64,000 nucleotides of DNA from Lamellibrachia columna (taxonomy: Eukaryota; Annelida; Polychaeta; Sabellida; Siboglinidae). Both the position numbers and the translations under genes were made by a program. The DNA lies in the NCBI GenBank assembly GCA_963662155.1, contig OY759267.1, positions 20,034,438 through 20,098,437 on the forward strand. The letters run 5' to 3'. Positions 43,401-57,900 of the stretch are shown piece after piece. Numbering within the stretch: the stretch's first letter is position 1; every line of letters starts with the position of its first letter. Below the pieces are notes generated by a model. That model saw only the letters and a program-made list of their open reading frames with translations, had not been told where the DNA came from and did not search any database.

Positions 43401-46400
43401 TACATGAGCTGTGTAATGTACTGTACTGTACTGAACTGAACTGAACTGTACTGTACTGTACTGTACTGTACTGAGCTGTGGTATATATATATATGAAAAA
43501 CAAGAGTGACAAACTAGTGTATATTTATTGTGCTACCAAAAGCAAGGGTGAGGAACAGGTACATGTATATTGCACTACTAAAAGCAATGATGAAGAACTG
43601 GTGAACATATATTGTGCTACTAAAAGCAATAGTGAAGAACTGGTGCACATTTATTCTGCTACTAAAAACAAGGATGAAGAACTGGTGCACATTTATTCTG
43701 CTACTAAAAACAAGGATGAAGAACTGGTGCATATTTATTGTGCTACTAAAAGCAAGAGTGAAGAAATGGTGCACATTTATTCTGTTATTAAAAGCAAGGG
43801 TGAAGAACTGGTGCGTATTTATTGTGCTACTAAAAGCAAGAGTGAAGAACTGGTGCACATTTATTCTGCTACTAAAAGCAAGGGTGAAGAACTGGTGCAC
43901 ATTGACTGTGCTACTAAAAGCAAGGGTGAAGAACTGTTGCACATATAGATTTAACAAGATTTGCCATCCAAGCCAAAGGCCCAGATGGCAAGTGGACAAG
44001 GAAGCGATTGGCTTATCGAGAGTCCAACAATGTTCATTTACTTATAACCCGCCCTCTTGAGATATGTATCAACCTTGTTTTTAAACATATTCACACTGCT
44101 AGCAGTTACACAATCTGTAGACAATTTGTTCCATTCATTTATTGTCCTCTGTGAGAACGAGTGCTTCCTGATGTCCAATCTACATTGATCCTTTACTAAT
44201 TTTACCTCATGTCCTCTAGTTCTGCTATCCTTCTTGAGTGAGAAAAACATATTTCTATTTTCATACCCATTCAATATCTTAAAAACTTCAATCAGATCTC
44301 CTCTTAACCTCCTTGTCTCTAGAGTTGTTAAACCACATTCTTTCAGGCGTTCTTCATAACTAAGGTCTCTCAGTTCTGGAATCATTTTAGTTGCTCTCCT
44401 TTGTATGCGTTCAAGCGTATCTATATCCTTCTTACGATATGGTCTCCATGCTTGTATACAGTATTCTAAATGAGGTCTAACTATTGCTTTATAAAGAGGT
44501 ATAATTAACTTTTTTCCCTTGTATGTTATGTTTCTTCTAATCAATCCAAGAATTTGATTTCCCTTTGAAGCTGCATGCAATACCACACTGCTCTGAAACT
44601 TTCATATCAGCGCTTATTGTAACTCCTAAGTCCTATGTTGTGGTACTAAAAGCAAGGGTGAAGAGCTGTTTCAAATACTTTTGTAACTTGTAACGGTGGC
44701 ATTAAAGTAACTATCCTTGTATGAAAGTATAAGATAAAATGCTTATTTCCTTCTGATTTTGTGCACAAGGACATACCAATGTTTCTTTCAGGGTTGACTA
44801 TATAAGAGTTCTGCATGTGCCCCACTGATATACATTTCACTGTGCCCATGCAAGGTGTTTTCAGGAAAGTGCATTCTGCATCAATTTATTGCCTGGATCA
44901 CTGCTGGAGACTTGACAATAATTGTTGCATCCAGCCAGAAGACTACTCACTGTTAGAACATTTTTGTTAGACTTGTAGCAAATAAATTGTGATTGTGCAA
45001 ACACAACGTGCTGCACATAGACACTGACGTGATTGAATTTAACCACATCTGTACAAAGTCAAACCCATGCACATCTGGATATGAGCATATTCCACAGATC
45101 CAACAATATTTCTGTAGACAGTTCGAGGTAAGAAAGTGTGCAAGTTGGGAATTCACAAAACAAATCAGGGCTGGCATCACTGTCATCAGAGTTGGCATCA
45201 CTGTCATTAAAGCTGGCATCACTGTCAGGGATGGTGATATAACAAAATCATCAACTGTTATCTGTGTGGGTGATGCTACACCTAAGTACCATGCAGGTAG
45301 GTTGGCACAGAACACTTCAACATGTCATATCTGTTCATCACAACCAGTTGGTGACAATCACCCACTTAATCACTACTAGACAGTGCTCCCCTACATTACC
45401 AATCTCTTGGGATGTGTCTCAAAATCAGCTGAATAATACATTTCACTTACATGTATTCAAAGTCTTTCCTCGGTATGATTTTTGCGCATCTCGTTTCAGA
45501 CTCATATCACGAAATATGTAACATATCTAGTATCCACTACGACACGCTAGCTCTAGTATCCACTATGACACGCTAGCTTTAATATCCACTATGACACGCT
45601 AGCTCTAGAATCCACTACAACATGCCAGCTCATTTGTACAATGTGTTATTTAGTTTTGGTGAAATCATTGACATTGGACAAACTATTATTTTTTTAACCA
45701 GATCTAGTCAAAGTTCTGCAAGAAATGGCATTAGTGGTTCAGTTCTGTATACAGGGGTACTATAACATAACGGTATTCACAGTTTCACAAGTTACCAGAT
45801 CTAATGCTTAAATTTAATTATTTTGTTGATTTGAACAAAACCGCATCCTCTTATTAAACTCTTATTGCGTACATTTAATACTTAAAGTATTCACACAGTA
45901 CAGATCTGAATATCAATGAACCTGATTGGAGAACACACTCATATACTTACACCCTCATATACTTACACACTCATATACTTACACACTCATATACTTACAA
46001 ACCCATATACTTACACACTCATATACTTACACACTCATATACTTACACACTCATATACTTACAAACCCATATACTTACACACTCATATACTTACACACTC
46101 ATATACTTACAAACCCATATACTTACACTCATATACTTACACACTCATATACTTACAAACTCATATACTTACACACTCATATACTTACAAACCCATATGC
46201 TTACACTCATATACTTACACACCCATATACTTACTCATATACTTACACACTCATATACTTACAAACTCATATATTTACACACTCATATACTTACAAACCC
46301 ATATGCTTACACACTCATATACTTACACACCCATATACTTACTCATATACTTACACACTCATATACATGTACACTCACCACCTGATGCACTGACACACCA

Positions 46401-49400
46401 CTCACTCACGCGCTTATTCGCAAGCACGGATTTTTGTGAAAAAGATTATTATTGTGTAATTAACAGATAACAACATTAAAAGGTTAATTTCCAGCACAAT
46501 ATCTTTACTGTCTATCTCCAGACTGGTAAACATTAAATACTAATTAATTTGCTCATGAGATTATGCAATTGCCATGTTTTGTTATTATTCTGTCAGCTGA
46601 TCTTTGCACTAAATATGTGAAGGTGTAACAGTGCTACAGACATATGCTACTTCATTTCCTAAAGCATAATTAAATACTGCAATACTGAGTACATTTTGGT
46701 TGCTGTTACATGCTACCATAATTTCAGCAAAATAAACACATTCATAATATTATACTGTCCATTTACAGATAATACTTGACACTGCAAATTCACAAATTCA
46801 GCGTTTAGTTCAGTAGTTATTCGCCAGGATTTTTTTTAAATAGAGGGTCCTGTATGCGGCCGGCGGCGGCCGTTCCAGGACTGCACCGAGCGGCCGGCCG
46901 CGGCCGTTGTGGGGTCTAATGGGTTAACAGTAATAGCAGGTAATAGCTGGTTAATGCTAGCGGGAAACAAACATCATTTGGACCACTTCGCAGACAGAAA
47001 TCAGCCCACATCTTCTCGTGGCCATCAACATCAGGTTTGTTTACCATGTAGCATATCCACGTTTATATTGCATGCACATGTCACATGAACTCAACCATAG
47101 TAACCAGAACACACAAACGCTAATCAGTTCCAGAGATCCACTTGTGCGAACAGATGTGATATCACGTCGGTTTGTCTGACTGGATTCCTTACGGCTGCAG
47201 ACACAGGCAGGATGCAACAGATAGGAGAACGCAATCACCAGGAAACAGTGTATCATCTTAATATTGTCCTTTTGACGATGAAAAATTATGTGTTCTTGAA
47301 CATGGAAACGAATGCATTTGAGGACCACGACAGTAACAACGGCAAGAGTACAACAAATACAGGAGTTTTCCAGTGGCTGTCTGGCAGTATTAAAGAGTTC
47401 TTGTGAATAATTTATGTTCAAATGTTAACTATTTTTGGTGAACGTTTACGGAGACCATGTCAAAGTAAATTTTTTAAACGTACAATTTCAAACCTTATAG
47501 TAATTAATTTGTCTTAGTCTTCATATCATTTTTATAATCTCATTTCTATACTGTCAATTTGTATACAAAGGACGTATCCAAATATTGGATTTCCTTACAA
47601 CATTAGCAAGAGAATTGATCAAAAGTCTGACTTATGACATTGTCCCTATAATGGATGTGTGGACCAGTCACATGATCATCGAGATCAACCAATGATAACA
47701 ATAATATTTGTAGTTATACTTTCATTTAGAATTATATTATAATGGCATTCGTTGTTTGAATCCAACAGACTAGCAAATGTAGCAAAAACGCAAGAGATCA
47801 GGAAGATGAGAGCAGCTCACTGTGTACAACGTCCACCTCTGCCACATCTGGATAATAAATGTGCATGCGGGGGGGGGGGAAGCTGAGCCGGGCTAAGATC
47901 GGACTCACTAGTCATATTCGAACTCACAACAAATAAAACCTTCGCTGGAAAGATCATCCTCACTTCGGAAGATTGCTGATGATGATTATAATTAATATAG
48001 CAGAGCGCAGTAGCTCAGCAGTAGAACTCCGGACTGTCAATCAAGAGGACCAGAGTTTGAGTTCACATGCTGTCATGGGCAATTTTGTTCACCCAACTTT
48101 GCCTGTGTCTTCCAAAAGAAACACTAAAAGCAGTTGGTCCCTTGTACCTGGTGTCTATGCCAGGGGAAGTAAAAGATCCCACACAGGGAAATGGAGAAAA
48201 ATCTGTTGTGGGCTCACAGAGCCAAAGCATGCAGATCTACAAAAAGCCATACAGACACTGCATTAGCGGCTGCCAAACACTTGCTCTGGTAATGGAGTAA
48301 GGGCCACGAGCACCTTGTCTAGGTGGAAACCAGAAAACAATGCTTCGCCTTCTCCTTGAGGAATAGCAACCTGCATGATTCAGTGAACTTCACTAGTGTC
48401 GAGTAAGTGGAATTTCATGTTGATACATCTGTATATATATATATATGAGTGTTTTTCTCAGAATCAACACAACTAAAGTAGTCCGGTCACCTTTCAAGAA
48501 TATCTTGCAATGGCTTCCTAGATAACCTTCGATTACATGTTTGGCCACTGGAGAGAGCAGGATGACATCCAAAACGACACAGTTGTTCTGATGTCAGATT
48601 CGTTCCCTCCTCCCTGGGGCACAACTGCGAGGCAGTGTATGTCTCATCAACGGTTCTCAATCCAATTCTCCGTATCATATTTCCTGTCAAACACTGATTG
48701 CAAAACTGCTGCAGCAACTGCCAGGACGAACGTATCAACTTACAAAACTCTGGTTCATAGAAGTCATTAAAACGATAACAGTAATATTGAAACAGATCCT
48801 GCATTACCACAGACCTGAAAACTAATTGGTATTTTCAGTTACTTTTCAATTACATCATGCAACTTTTCAACTCAAATTATTTACTACAAATAATCAATAA
48901 AATATAATAATTATGTTGCGCACACCATATTTGTTCGCCATCATGTACCATAATATGCAGAAATTAATAAAGTTGCTTTAAAATACATGTTATTTTTGGC
49001 GTTGAGTATGTCTATGGTTGCTCTGTTTACACACTTTTATTTCAGCATGGAATTGATAATTGGGATTGGTATTTTATAACTGGAATTGGTATTTTTGAGG
49101 CGGAATTGGTATTTGTAATTTGTGTTGTAATGGAATTAATCCAAGTCTAGCCAGCATCAACTAAAAAACGACAACTACTGTTAATCACCGAAGCACTGAC
49201 ACAGAAGAAGCCCCTTAAAAGCAACATGAGAGCAGCGTAGGTGGTTGTCCCCTGAAGAGGTGCATTATAACATTATTTTTATCACACATACATTCAATAC
49301 GATATAGGGGTGCAATATTAAATGTGGTATTGAACTCTGGTGATACAGACCAAACTAGTTATCTAGGTCGTGACACAGTAAACACACACGAAATGGCACG

Positions 49401-51909
49401 TGCAAAGTCAAACCGTCCGACTCCACTGCTGGTAGATTCATGTCTACCCATGCTTTCTATGCCGTAAAAAAAACTACAGATGTTTGAAACGTTTTGTCGG
49501 TCAATTTTCTCTGCTTTCTTCCACACCAGTTTAGTGACCCCCGACCTTACCTTACAGTTCCCCGTTGCCATTCTCCGCTGTGCGCGTTAGATCAAGAAGA
49601 AAGTATTGTTTACGTCATTGCACATAAAACAACAAATGGAAATTTGATTGTTTAAAACGACTGAAAAGACACAGAGAATGCCATTCTCCGCTGTGCGCGT
49701 TAGATCAAGAAGAAAGTATTGTTTACGTCATTGCACATAAAACAACAAATGGAAATTTGATTGTTTGAAACCAAACGACAATCGACTGCAATGACATTGA
49801 ACATAGTCCCCAACTTTTAATTCAATTTAAGGCGTGAAACGTTTTATCTGATTATAAGAAACCTGGACTATCAAAACCTGAAACTTCAGAGCCACTGTCA
49901 TCATCTTGTGGACATGCTGAACAAGGTTAGTCAAAACCACAAGCTCTTTTAAAACTCCTTTATGCGTGATACCCGTCAATGTCTACCAATATATCCATGT
50001 ATTACTGCCCATGCGTGTCGACTGACAGAACTACAGCCAAACATGAAACTTTTCTCCATTTATCACAGCCTTTAAAATGCACCATTTCAATGCCAATAAC
50101 TTCTACAACCAAACCTAAACCGAAAATGCCTGCTCAACTACATTTATATAATTTAGTCACAGAATTTTTTTTTATAATTCAAGACATAAACCAACTCTTT
50201 CAACAACAACAACAGCACCAACAACTACAACAACGCCACCAACAACACCAACAACAAAACACAAAACAACAGGCGTCTGATAATCATGAATTACAAATAT
50301 ACACTATCTTGCAAATGGTAGTCCTTCAAAACTAGACACGATCGATGCATTGTACATCAGCTGTCATCCCATTTATTGATATTATCAATGCAAAATCGCA
50401 AATTGCATTTATTTAGTTAAGAAAATGTGATCACTGGGGGAGCACCAGTACACCGGATTCTCTCCTGGCAATTGCAAACATTGCAGTGCTCAGCAGCAAT
50501 CATCTTTCACGGGACTCGTGGGGACCAACCGCTATTTGTTACCATTATTACTGCTATGTACGAATCCCAGTTCTTGCTTGCACATTTTACATGTGTCGAA
50601 ATGCTTTTGTGGTCTGTTTAACAGTTAAATGGCCACAGGCGCTGCTGTGACAGTTTATTTGCAGCACAAATTAGCCCGATTCCTCTGTGATTTCAACAGC
50701 TGCTTGGACTATTGCCAGCCGCAAGAGGAAAACAAGTGACTAAATACCACATGGCGCCAGAGTAAGTCATAAATTGTCACATTGGTTTCTACAAAAACTT
50801 TTAACTCGTTCAATCACACATCCAGAATATTGACCATCATTATTTCATTTGCGGCTTCATGGTAGACAAATTAAATGCCAGTCATTTTGAGGTGGTACAC
50901 TGTTATGGCGATTTTTCAACAGGGATATATGGCCAATTATCTTAATTTCCAGTTGCTGGCTGGCAATGTTATGCATGTGTCAGAGAATGGAGGATCCCTT
51001 GTGCATATACATAAAGAAAAAAATGTGACAATTCCACCAATGGAAAAATAAATACTTGGCCATCCCCATTTTTTACCAATTCCTTACAATAGGGCATTTG
51101 CTCAGGTAACCCTTATTTCAGTGGCGACAGTCTAGTTGTAATGATAGCTGTTTTCCTGGAGCAGACACTACATGACCTACACGGAACTGGAAAAGGCTTG
51201 AGTCACAGTGTTTCTGTACTGTAAGTAGTTCCTCTTCCTTTAGGCCATGGAATAGCTGCTGCGTGCACATCGCACATTTTGATTATTTAAATTCAGCAGA
51301 ATTTATGTTTTTACATTACATTTTGAATGTTTATCAAATTTTCTGCACTGTTTTCAAGCACTATATGATCTTTCTTAATCAGTTGGTAGATAGATTATGT
51401 TCTTAACTACACATACATATTTAACTTAATGCAATTTTATGTAAAGAGCCAGAGAGAATTTTATTTTCAGTGGATTCAGGTGCAATATAAATTCCAACTA
51501 TTATTATTATATAATATTGCTGGGAAACAGACCTGAACAAATTATTTGCGAGTATCTCAAAGAATGGCAAAGAATAATGATATGTGATCTGTCTGCCCTG
51601 GTAACACCTCTGACTGCCCGCAGGCAATGCATCTCAAAAAACCTCAAGAGACCATGTCTCCTGTGATCGCGGCGGGCAAGCCTCGCACAATAATCAAAAT
51701 AGAAAAAAGAACATAATCCAACAGTATCTAGATCATCTAGATCACCCAAAGCTGGATTTCAGATCCATGTTGTGCAGATATATAAGTCAGTCCTGATGTT
51801 CTATATTTTAAGCGGTTATCTGCCAAAATCATGAAAATTTAGTAGAGACTAGTTTTGTGATGATATATATATATATATATATATATGTATATGTATATGT
51901 ATGTATATG

Positions 51910-51966
<57 letters not shown>

Positions 51967-54900
51967 GCACGTACGTATGCACGTACACACACACACACAC
52001 ACACACTGGTGAAATAATGGTTTCTCTATCTATTGCTTAACTATGTGCAATAGAAAACATGATTTATCTCAAAATACACAAATTGGAGATAACGTGTTTT
52101 GCAGATAAATTATTCATTTGTTTGCTTTCTTCCAATACAGCTCATGATTCTGTATTGTTGAGCTTATGCTTCCAATTTACGAACAGGGATAGGGTGGCAA
52201 AGATTTGGGGAGAATAAGGCAATAACTGAGTCGGAGTAACATTTTAATTTCAGTGATTTTGATGATATGATCAAAGTACAAAATAAATGTCAGCTGTGAA
52301 CATGTAAAAGTGCACACAAAACTATGCATTGCATTATTTCCACTTCTGAAATTTCTATATTGGCTTCCTCTATCTGATTTCAGATTATTTTTAAGATCTC
52401 TACCTATCAGGCACTTTCACCTAAGCAACCGGCTTAATTACATTCACTGCTCACTCCTGCAAGACAGCCCAGACAGCTTCGATCATTTAGTTCTCATCTA
52501 ATTTTGTTCCCAGAGTTGAAACAAACATAAGAACAAGGGCTTTCTCTGCTTCTGTGGCAACTCTTTGGAATTCACTTCCTGTTAATGTTAGGTCAGGAAA
52601 GAGATAATCACATTTCACCGTCATTTTAAGACATATCTTTTTAATTTGTTTACTTAACTCCCTAGCATATTCATCCATCTGTTCACATATACTGATTTTG
52701 AGACTGCGTAACCCTTTCGTTCAAATACGACCATGAGCTTGGGTTTCATATTGTATTAGGTAACTAAGCAGTATGTGGTATTTGCAATAAATGTTGTTGC
52801 TTCGACTTTACACAGATAACCACTAGGCCGGCAATGAATGGTTGCACTGAATGACCTAAGCCAGGCGAACAACCACGATCAACCATATGAACACAGACAC
52901 ATAAACGTAATCCCGTCCAAGCTAAAGAAATCCCATCAGCACACTTGGCCATGGATATTTCTTTACTGCACAAAACGATATTTGTTGAGGCAGAATGTAT
53001 GATTTATTACCCGTAAATCTCTCCGATTGCTTCTGGATGTCTGCACGTCAACACGGAATGTCATAAAACACAGCTGTATGGCATTTTCTTTGCATGTGTC
53101 TACGCATGTGGGTAAAGATACCAGTGCATTGTGACATCTTTCCATCAACATCCTAAAGAAACAGCACCTGCAATACAACATCAATCTTGGTCCTGCACAC
53201 AGATTACAACTTGATGAAATAAATACTGTGTTATTAATTGAATTTTATGCGTGCTTTAAACCAGTGCCTAGACATTTATGATGCTGAACAACCATAAAAT
53301 GTAATTTCATCTGGAAATCTTGCACCAAAACTATTTTTTTAACAAGCACTTGTCTATTGCTATGTAACTGAGCAATAACATGCCAGGAAAAATCTTTATT
53401 TGATAGAAGCAAGGAAGCTACCAGCAAATCCATGCCTTTAAAATGAAGTGTCATTGTTTAATAACATAAATATTTTATTTTAGCTGTCTGCACATTAAAT
53501 TTATTTAAACTACATACATATATTTGTTCATAGATATGTTTAAGGAAGGAGCAAAGATGTATTTAGTAAGATGTATTTAGTTGCATTATTCTGACAGAGC
53601 TACAGGCGTGACAATTTTTTTTAACCAGTCACAAATGTGGTTGAAAAGAAAAACAATTTTAGAAATCTGCTCCCTGAACTAGTTTTTTTAAATGTAGATA
53701 TTATTATTGATTGTCATCATCATAATATGTCTTTCCAGATATTTAGTGGGGTGCAGTGGTCATGTGGTAGAGCGTCATGCTTTCGGTCGAAGGGACTGGG
53801 GTTCAAAACTACCTCTGCCATTTCGAAGCTTGGACAACTTCGTTCACCCCACTTTGCTTGTGTAAAAGCCGTTGGTTCCTTCAATCTGGTGTCTATGCTG
53901 GGGGTAGTAAAAGACCCCACACAGGGAAATGGAAAAAAACCTGTTGTTGTCTCAGAGCTGGTGATCTCATTCTCTAAACTACCATTGGCGTAAATATCCT
54001 GACAAATGGATCCTGCCAATTACATGAAAGACTATTTGCTCACATCCTGGTCAGTTTCTCACATCCGCCTTCAATATTCTCTCTCACATCTCTGATATGA
54101 TTAATATTCAATTAGTTCTTCCCACGCCACCGGTAATTATATGTCACTGTTTATGAGTGATCAAGCTGACATTTGCTATTGTCTTCAAATGTCACCAGTG
54201 ATGCTAGTGGGTGGAGGCGTAAATTAATACAAACCACTGACTGATCACTTCCTAAGCTTCTGTGTAGATTGGCTATAAACTCTACTATAATTAAGGAGAA
54301 TACAATTCAGACAAATAACATATAAGTAAGCGAGACACAATGGTCAGGGTTATTTAATGGAACAAATCATCTATCATATTATGGATATCAGGAAGTACTC
54401 ATTCTCAGAGGACAATAAATGAATGTAACAATTTATCTGATATTATATGATATCCAGTTTGCTTTCAATCGCAAGACAGCAGCACTAATTCTAAATGTGC
54501 TATGGCTATTTATTTAACTAAAGGAAGCTTCCGGACCTCATTTCACTAGCATATGGTGTCTATGTTATATGGACATGACTACTGGTACTGGTTTTGCTCC
54601 AATTTTCTCATACCACGATGTCTCGTAGAAGGTGAGTTCCAGTTTTCACACAAAATAAATCTCAGCATTTCTGTTTATCGGTAAATACACACTAAATATC
54701 TGTCAATTCATTTGTAGATTATAAAAAGATAAATGTAAAATATGAGCATGGAAGCTTTACACGGTGTCATGCCGTCCTAAGTATAGAATGCTAGGCACGA
54801 GAGGCCTGGTGTAGTTTATTCACACAGGGTGACAAGATTGTGTTTTGTCGCTGTTTCATGTTCGATTGCACCTAACAAGCACCCAAGCTATCACCAATAT

Positions 54901-57900
54901 TTTGTTTTCCACAGGTAATATCTATATAGCATAAAATGCAGACCTGCCTTTTTTGTGGTAAACACAAGAAAATGTGTACTTTATAAAAATGTTTTCCATC
55001 AAATTCATGTAAAAATGGGAAATGCCCATATACCTCCCAAAATCCGTATTGCATACAGGAAATCCGTATGACGTGGCAAGTCTGAAAATATGTTAATTTG
55101 GCTGGTTCATATACATGTTAGGTATGGACGAAGTCAAAGAATACTTACAGGGAGTTCCACGGCACGGATTTTTTCTATTTTAGGAGTTATACTGTCAGTA
55201 ATGTCCTGGCAATATTGGAAGAGGACTGACATTTTCTGTCTTTTTTGTCCTTCAGACAATACACGAACAGATAAGGACAGCAGAGGTGATGGTTTAGGCA
55301 GCTCTGCAGACTACCTGTTTGGTAGACAACTACTGGCTGATGTTGAAGCCACTGTAATCCGACGCCTTGGTATCAAGGAGGCTAAAGCTATGCCAGGCAG
55401 CAAAAGTTCTACCTGTACGATACCAAAGGCGAAAAAGACGGTCATGTATGGGCCAACTGTATCAGTAACTGTCCAGTCCAACAAGTTGATCAGCTGAAAA
55501 ACAAGGAAAGAGGGCCATGGCTTACTAACATGACATACATGTACACATTCGGGATATTGTCAATCGGTGGCATGACAGTGGTCTTGCTCGTGTCCGACTG
55601 CAGTGGAGTCCATCCCGTGAGTCAGGCAGTGAGGTGGTCCAGAGCAGAGAAGGCGTGTCCAGACTCAGCAGCCAAACACAATCAAAGAGTACAACAATAC
55701 ACGGGAGAAATGGACTGACTGGACAAAGACGTGGGGACATACCACATCTACGTCCATTCCAGGAAGATATGGTGGCCAGTATTTGCTTATCTGCCTGGCT
55801 GCTCTATCACAGGACCGCTGCCAATCTACTTCAGAAGGAAACTCAGCCATGTATGCGTTATGAGACAGGTGGCATGCACATGGCAGCTTGATGGACGTCC
55901 TAAAGGCTTAGACCACCATCTTCCAGACAAAGTCTGCTACGACAGCATGGATCACCTCACCATGGAGTTTTCTCATCAGAGTATTCTCATCAGGGCCCAG
56001 GATGTGGTGGGAAGGCCAACTACAGGTGCATCCAGCCTATTTCATCCCATTTTGTCAGTCTTAGGCTGATTGGGGAGAAACAATAGTATAGGTATAACCA
56101 TGCATTTGTTCATGTGACCTGCCATGCCTAGTGTCCTATAAATAGGACACCATAATATCACTTGAATAAAGAGGACAATTTCTTTCATACTAAATATATG
56201 TGTTCAGGTGATGTATTTGAAGAATACAATGCAATTATGCACTTTGTCTTCATTGTTTTTCTGTACCTGGGCATTAATGGGTTAAACTATTCACGCATTA
56301 CAGATCTGAACATCAACGAACGTGATTCATGGTGCAGATGGGCTAAATCAGTTGAGGGGAGACTTTTAACTATGACATGAAGAAGACTTCCAAAGCCCTA
56401 AGGAGGAGCCAGATCACAACTATTTAAGAGAAAGACACGTACAGAACAATGGAACATCAGCCTCAACGATTACCCAAGAGTGTCTCCAGCCAGCCACAAA
56501 GCCCACACATATCCAACGATGCCAACCTATCCATCAAAAAAGGAAAACTATGCAAAATAATCCACTGAAAAAAATTACTCATTACTGGCAAAAACACCAT
56601 TAATAATGGCAATTACTGACAATCAATCAATTGTGCCTCTGCAATTGCATGTCAATAGACCACATCTCCAACTGTCTGATCTCAATTTCCTTCATAAACA
56701 ACTACCCACAAATTGATATTGAGCCGCAAGTACATCAGAAGCCAACTGGCATGCACTATCTCAAAATACATGAAAACTATTAAAGTCAAAGTTACTGATC
56801 TGGTTAATTATTAATATAATTTTTTAACTGTCAACATTATGGTAACAGATGTTAGAACTACATGCTAGCATCATAAACTAATGGGTGACTAAGCTTGCCC
56901 AATCCCCTTGTGAAATCCTACATATGCCACTGTCACAAAATGTCACTAAATTTAGATGCCGTGTAAAACTAACTACCTGCTACTTTTATAACATAAAATA
57001 TGGGCATCATAGAAAAAACAAAACACAAAAATACATAAGACGAACTATGCAAAAACCAGCACAAAAAAAGGAAAGTTAACGTCCACATGGGCAAGTGACA
57101 CACAAATGACACACGCCAGCACAAAAAGGGGGCAACTGCAAATAAATTCTGTCCACGATTCATCTTCATTAACTGTAAAACTACCAGCAAGTTACATTAG
57201 AGCATATGACAAACGTAGTCTGTACTGTCACCAGCCGGTGTGTGTCAGACATACAAGGGATGGCGTCAAAACAACAAACAGAACAAGTCTAGTGTGTACT
57301 TTCACCAGCCAGTGTTGGACATACAAGGGATGGCGTCAAAACAACAAACATAACAAGTCTTTGATTTTGCAATAATGCAACATTTGCTCCCATGACAGCT
57401 TAGCTTTGCTCTCAATCTGATCCCTCAGTAATTTGCCGCACTTTAGCATTTGCATTGCTGTCTTTAGCATAATTTATCTTTCTTATTCAGTCTCCAACAC
57501 AAACATAAAATCCACCACAAACACCAAAACAAATATACACAAACTCCAACATCCTTTTCCGAATTCTAAAACCAAAACAAACTCCAAAACCAACACCAAC
57601 ACAAAAACCAACAAACTCCAATATGCTTCTTTTTCAAACACTAACTTCAATACAAACACCAACACTACCACCAGGGTTGAACAAAATCATGATTTTTAAA
57701 TAAATTATCTGATTTTTTATGTCAATAAGTTTTTTTTTAGTTTTTAAAATCTGGTATATAGACATTTACATAGATATTTGTATTTATTTATAAACTCTTT
57801 CAAACATGTTCTATTCAAATAGATTTCGGTACTTGTCTTAACAGAGGGTACTTGATTTTTGCTTATATAACGTTATATGATTATAACAGTTTGATTTACA

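Noticed and set aside
43478..43948. 156-codon protein of 14-residue repeats ([13 protein letters not shown])
   Set aside because: Period 42 keeps the frame. There is no ATG-led unique region, and the array is interrupted by a LINE without sign of selection.
45916..46470. 184-codon frame rich in [10 protein letters not shown]
   Set aside because: Low-complexity 16-bp array without stops; not a gene.
49359..49571. Minus-strand 70-codon frame ending in a duplicated region
   Set aside because: Not similar to anything recognised; no start or splice support.
50197..50335. Poly-Gln protein coding exon
   Set aside because: Only one frame across a CAA-rich run; flanking codons look random and no splice context was seen.
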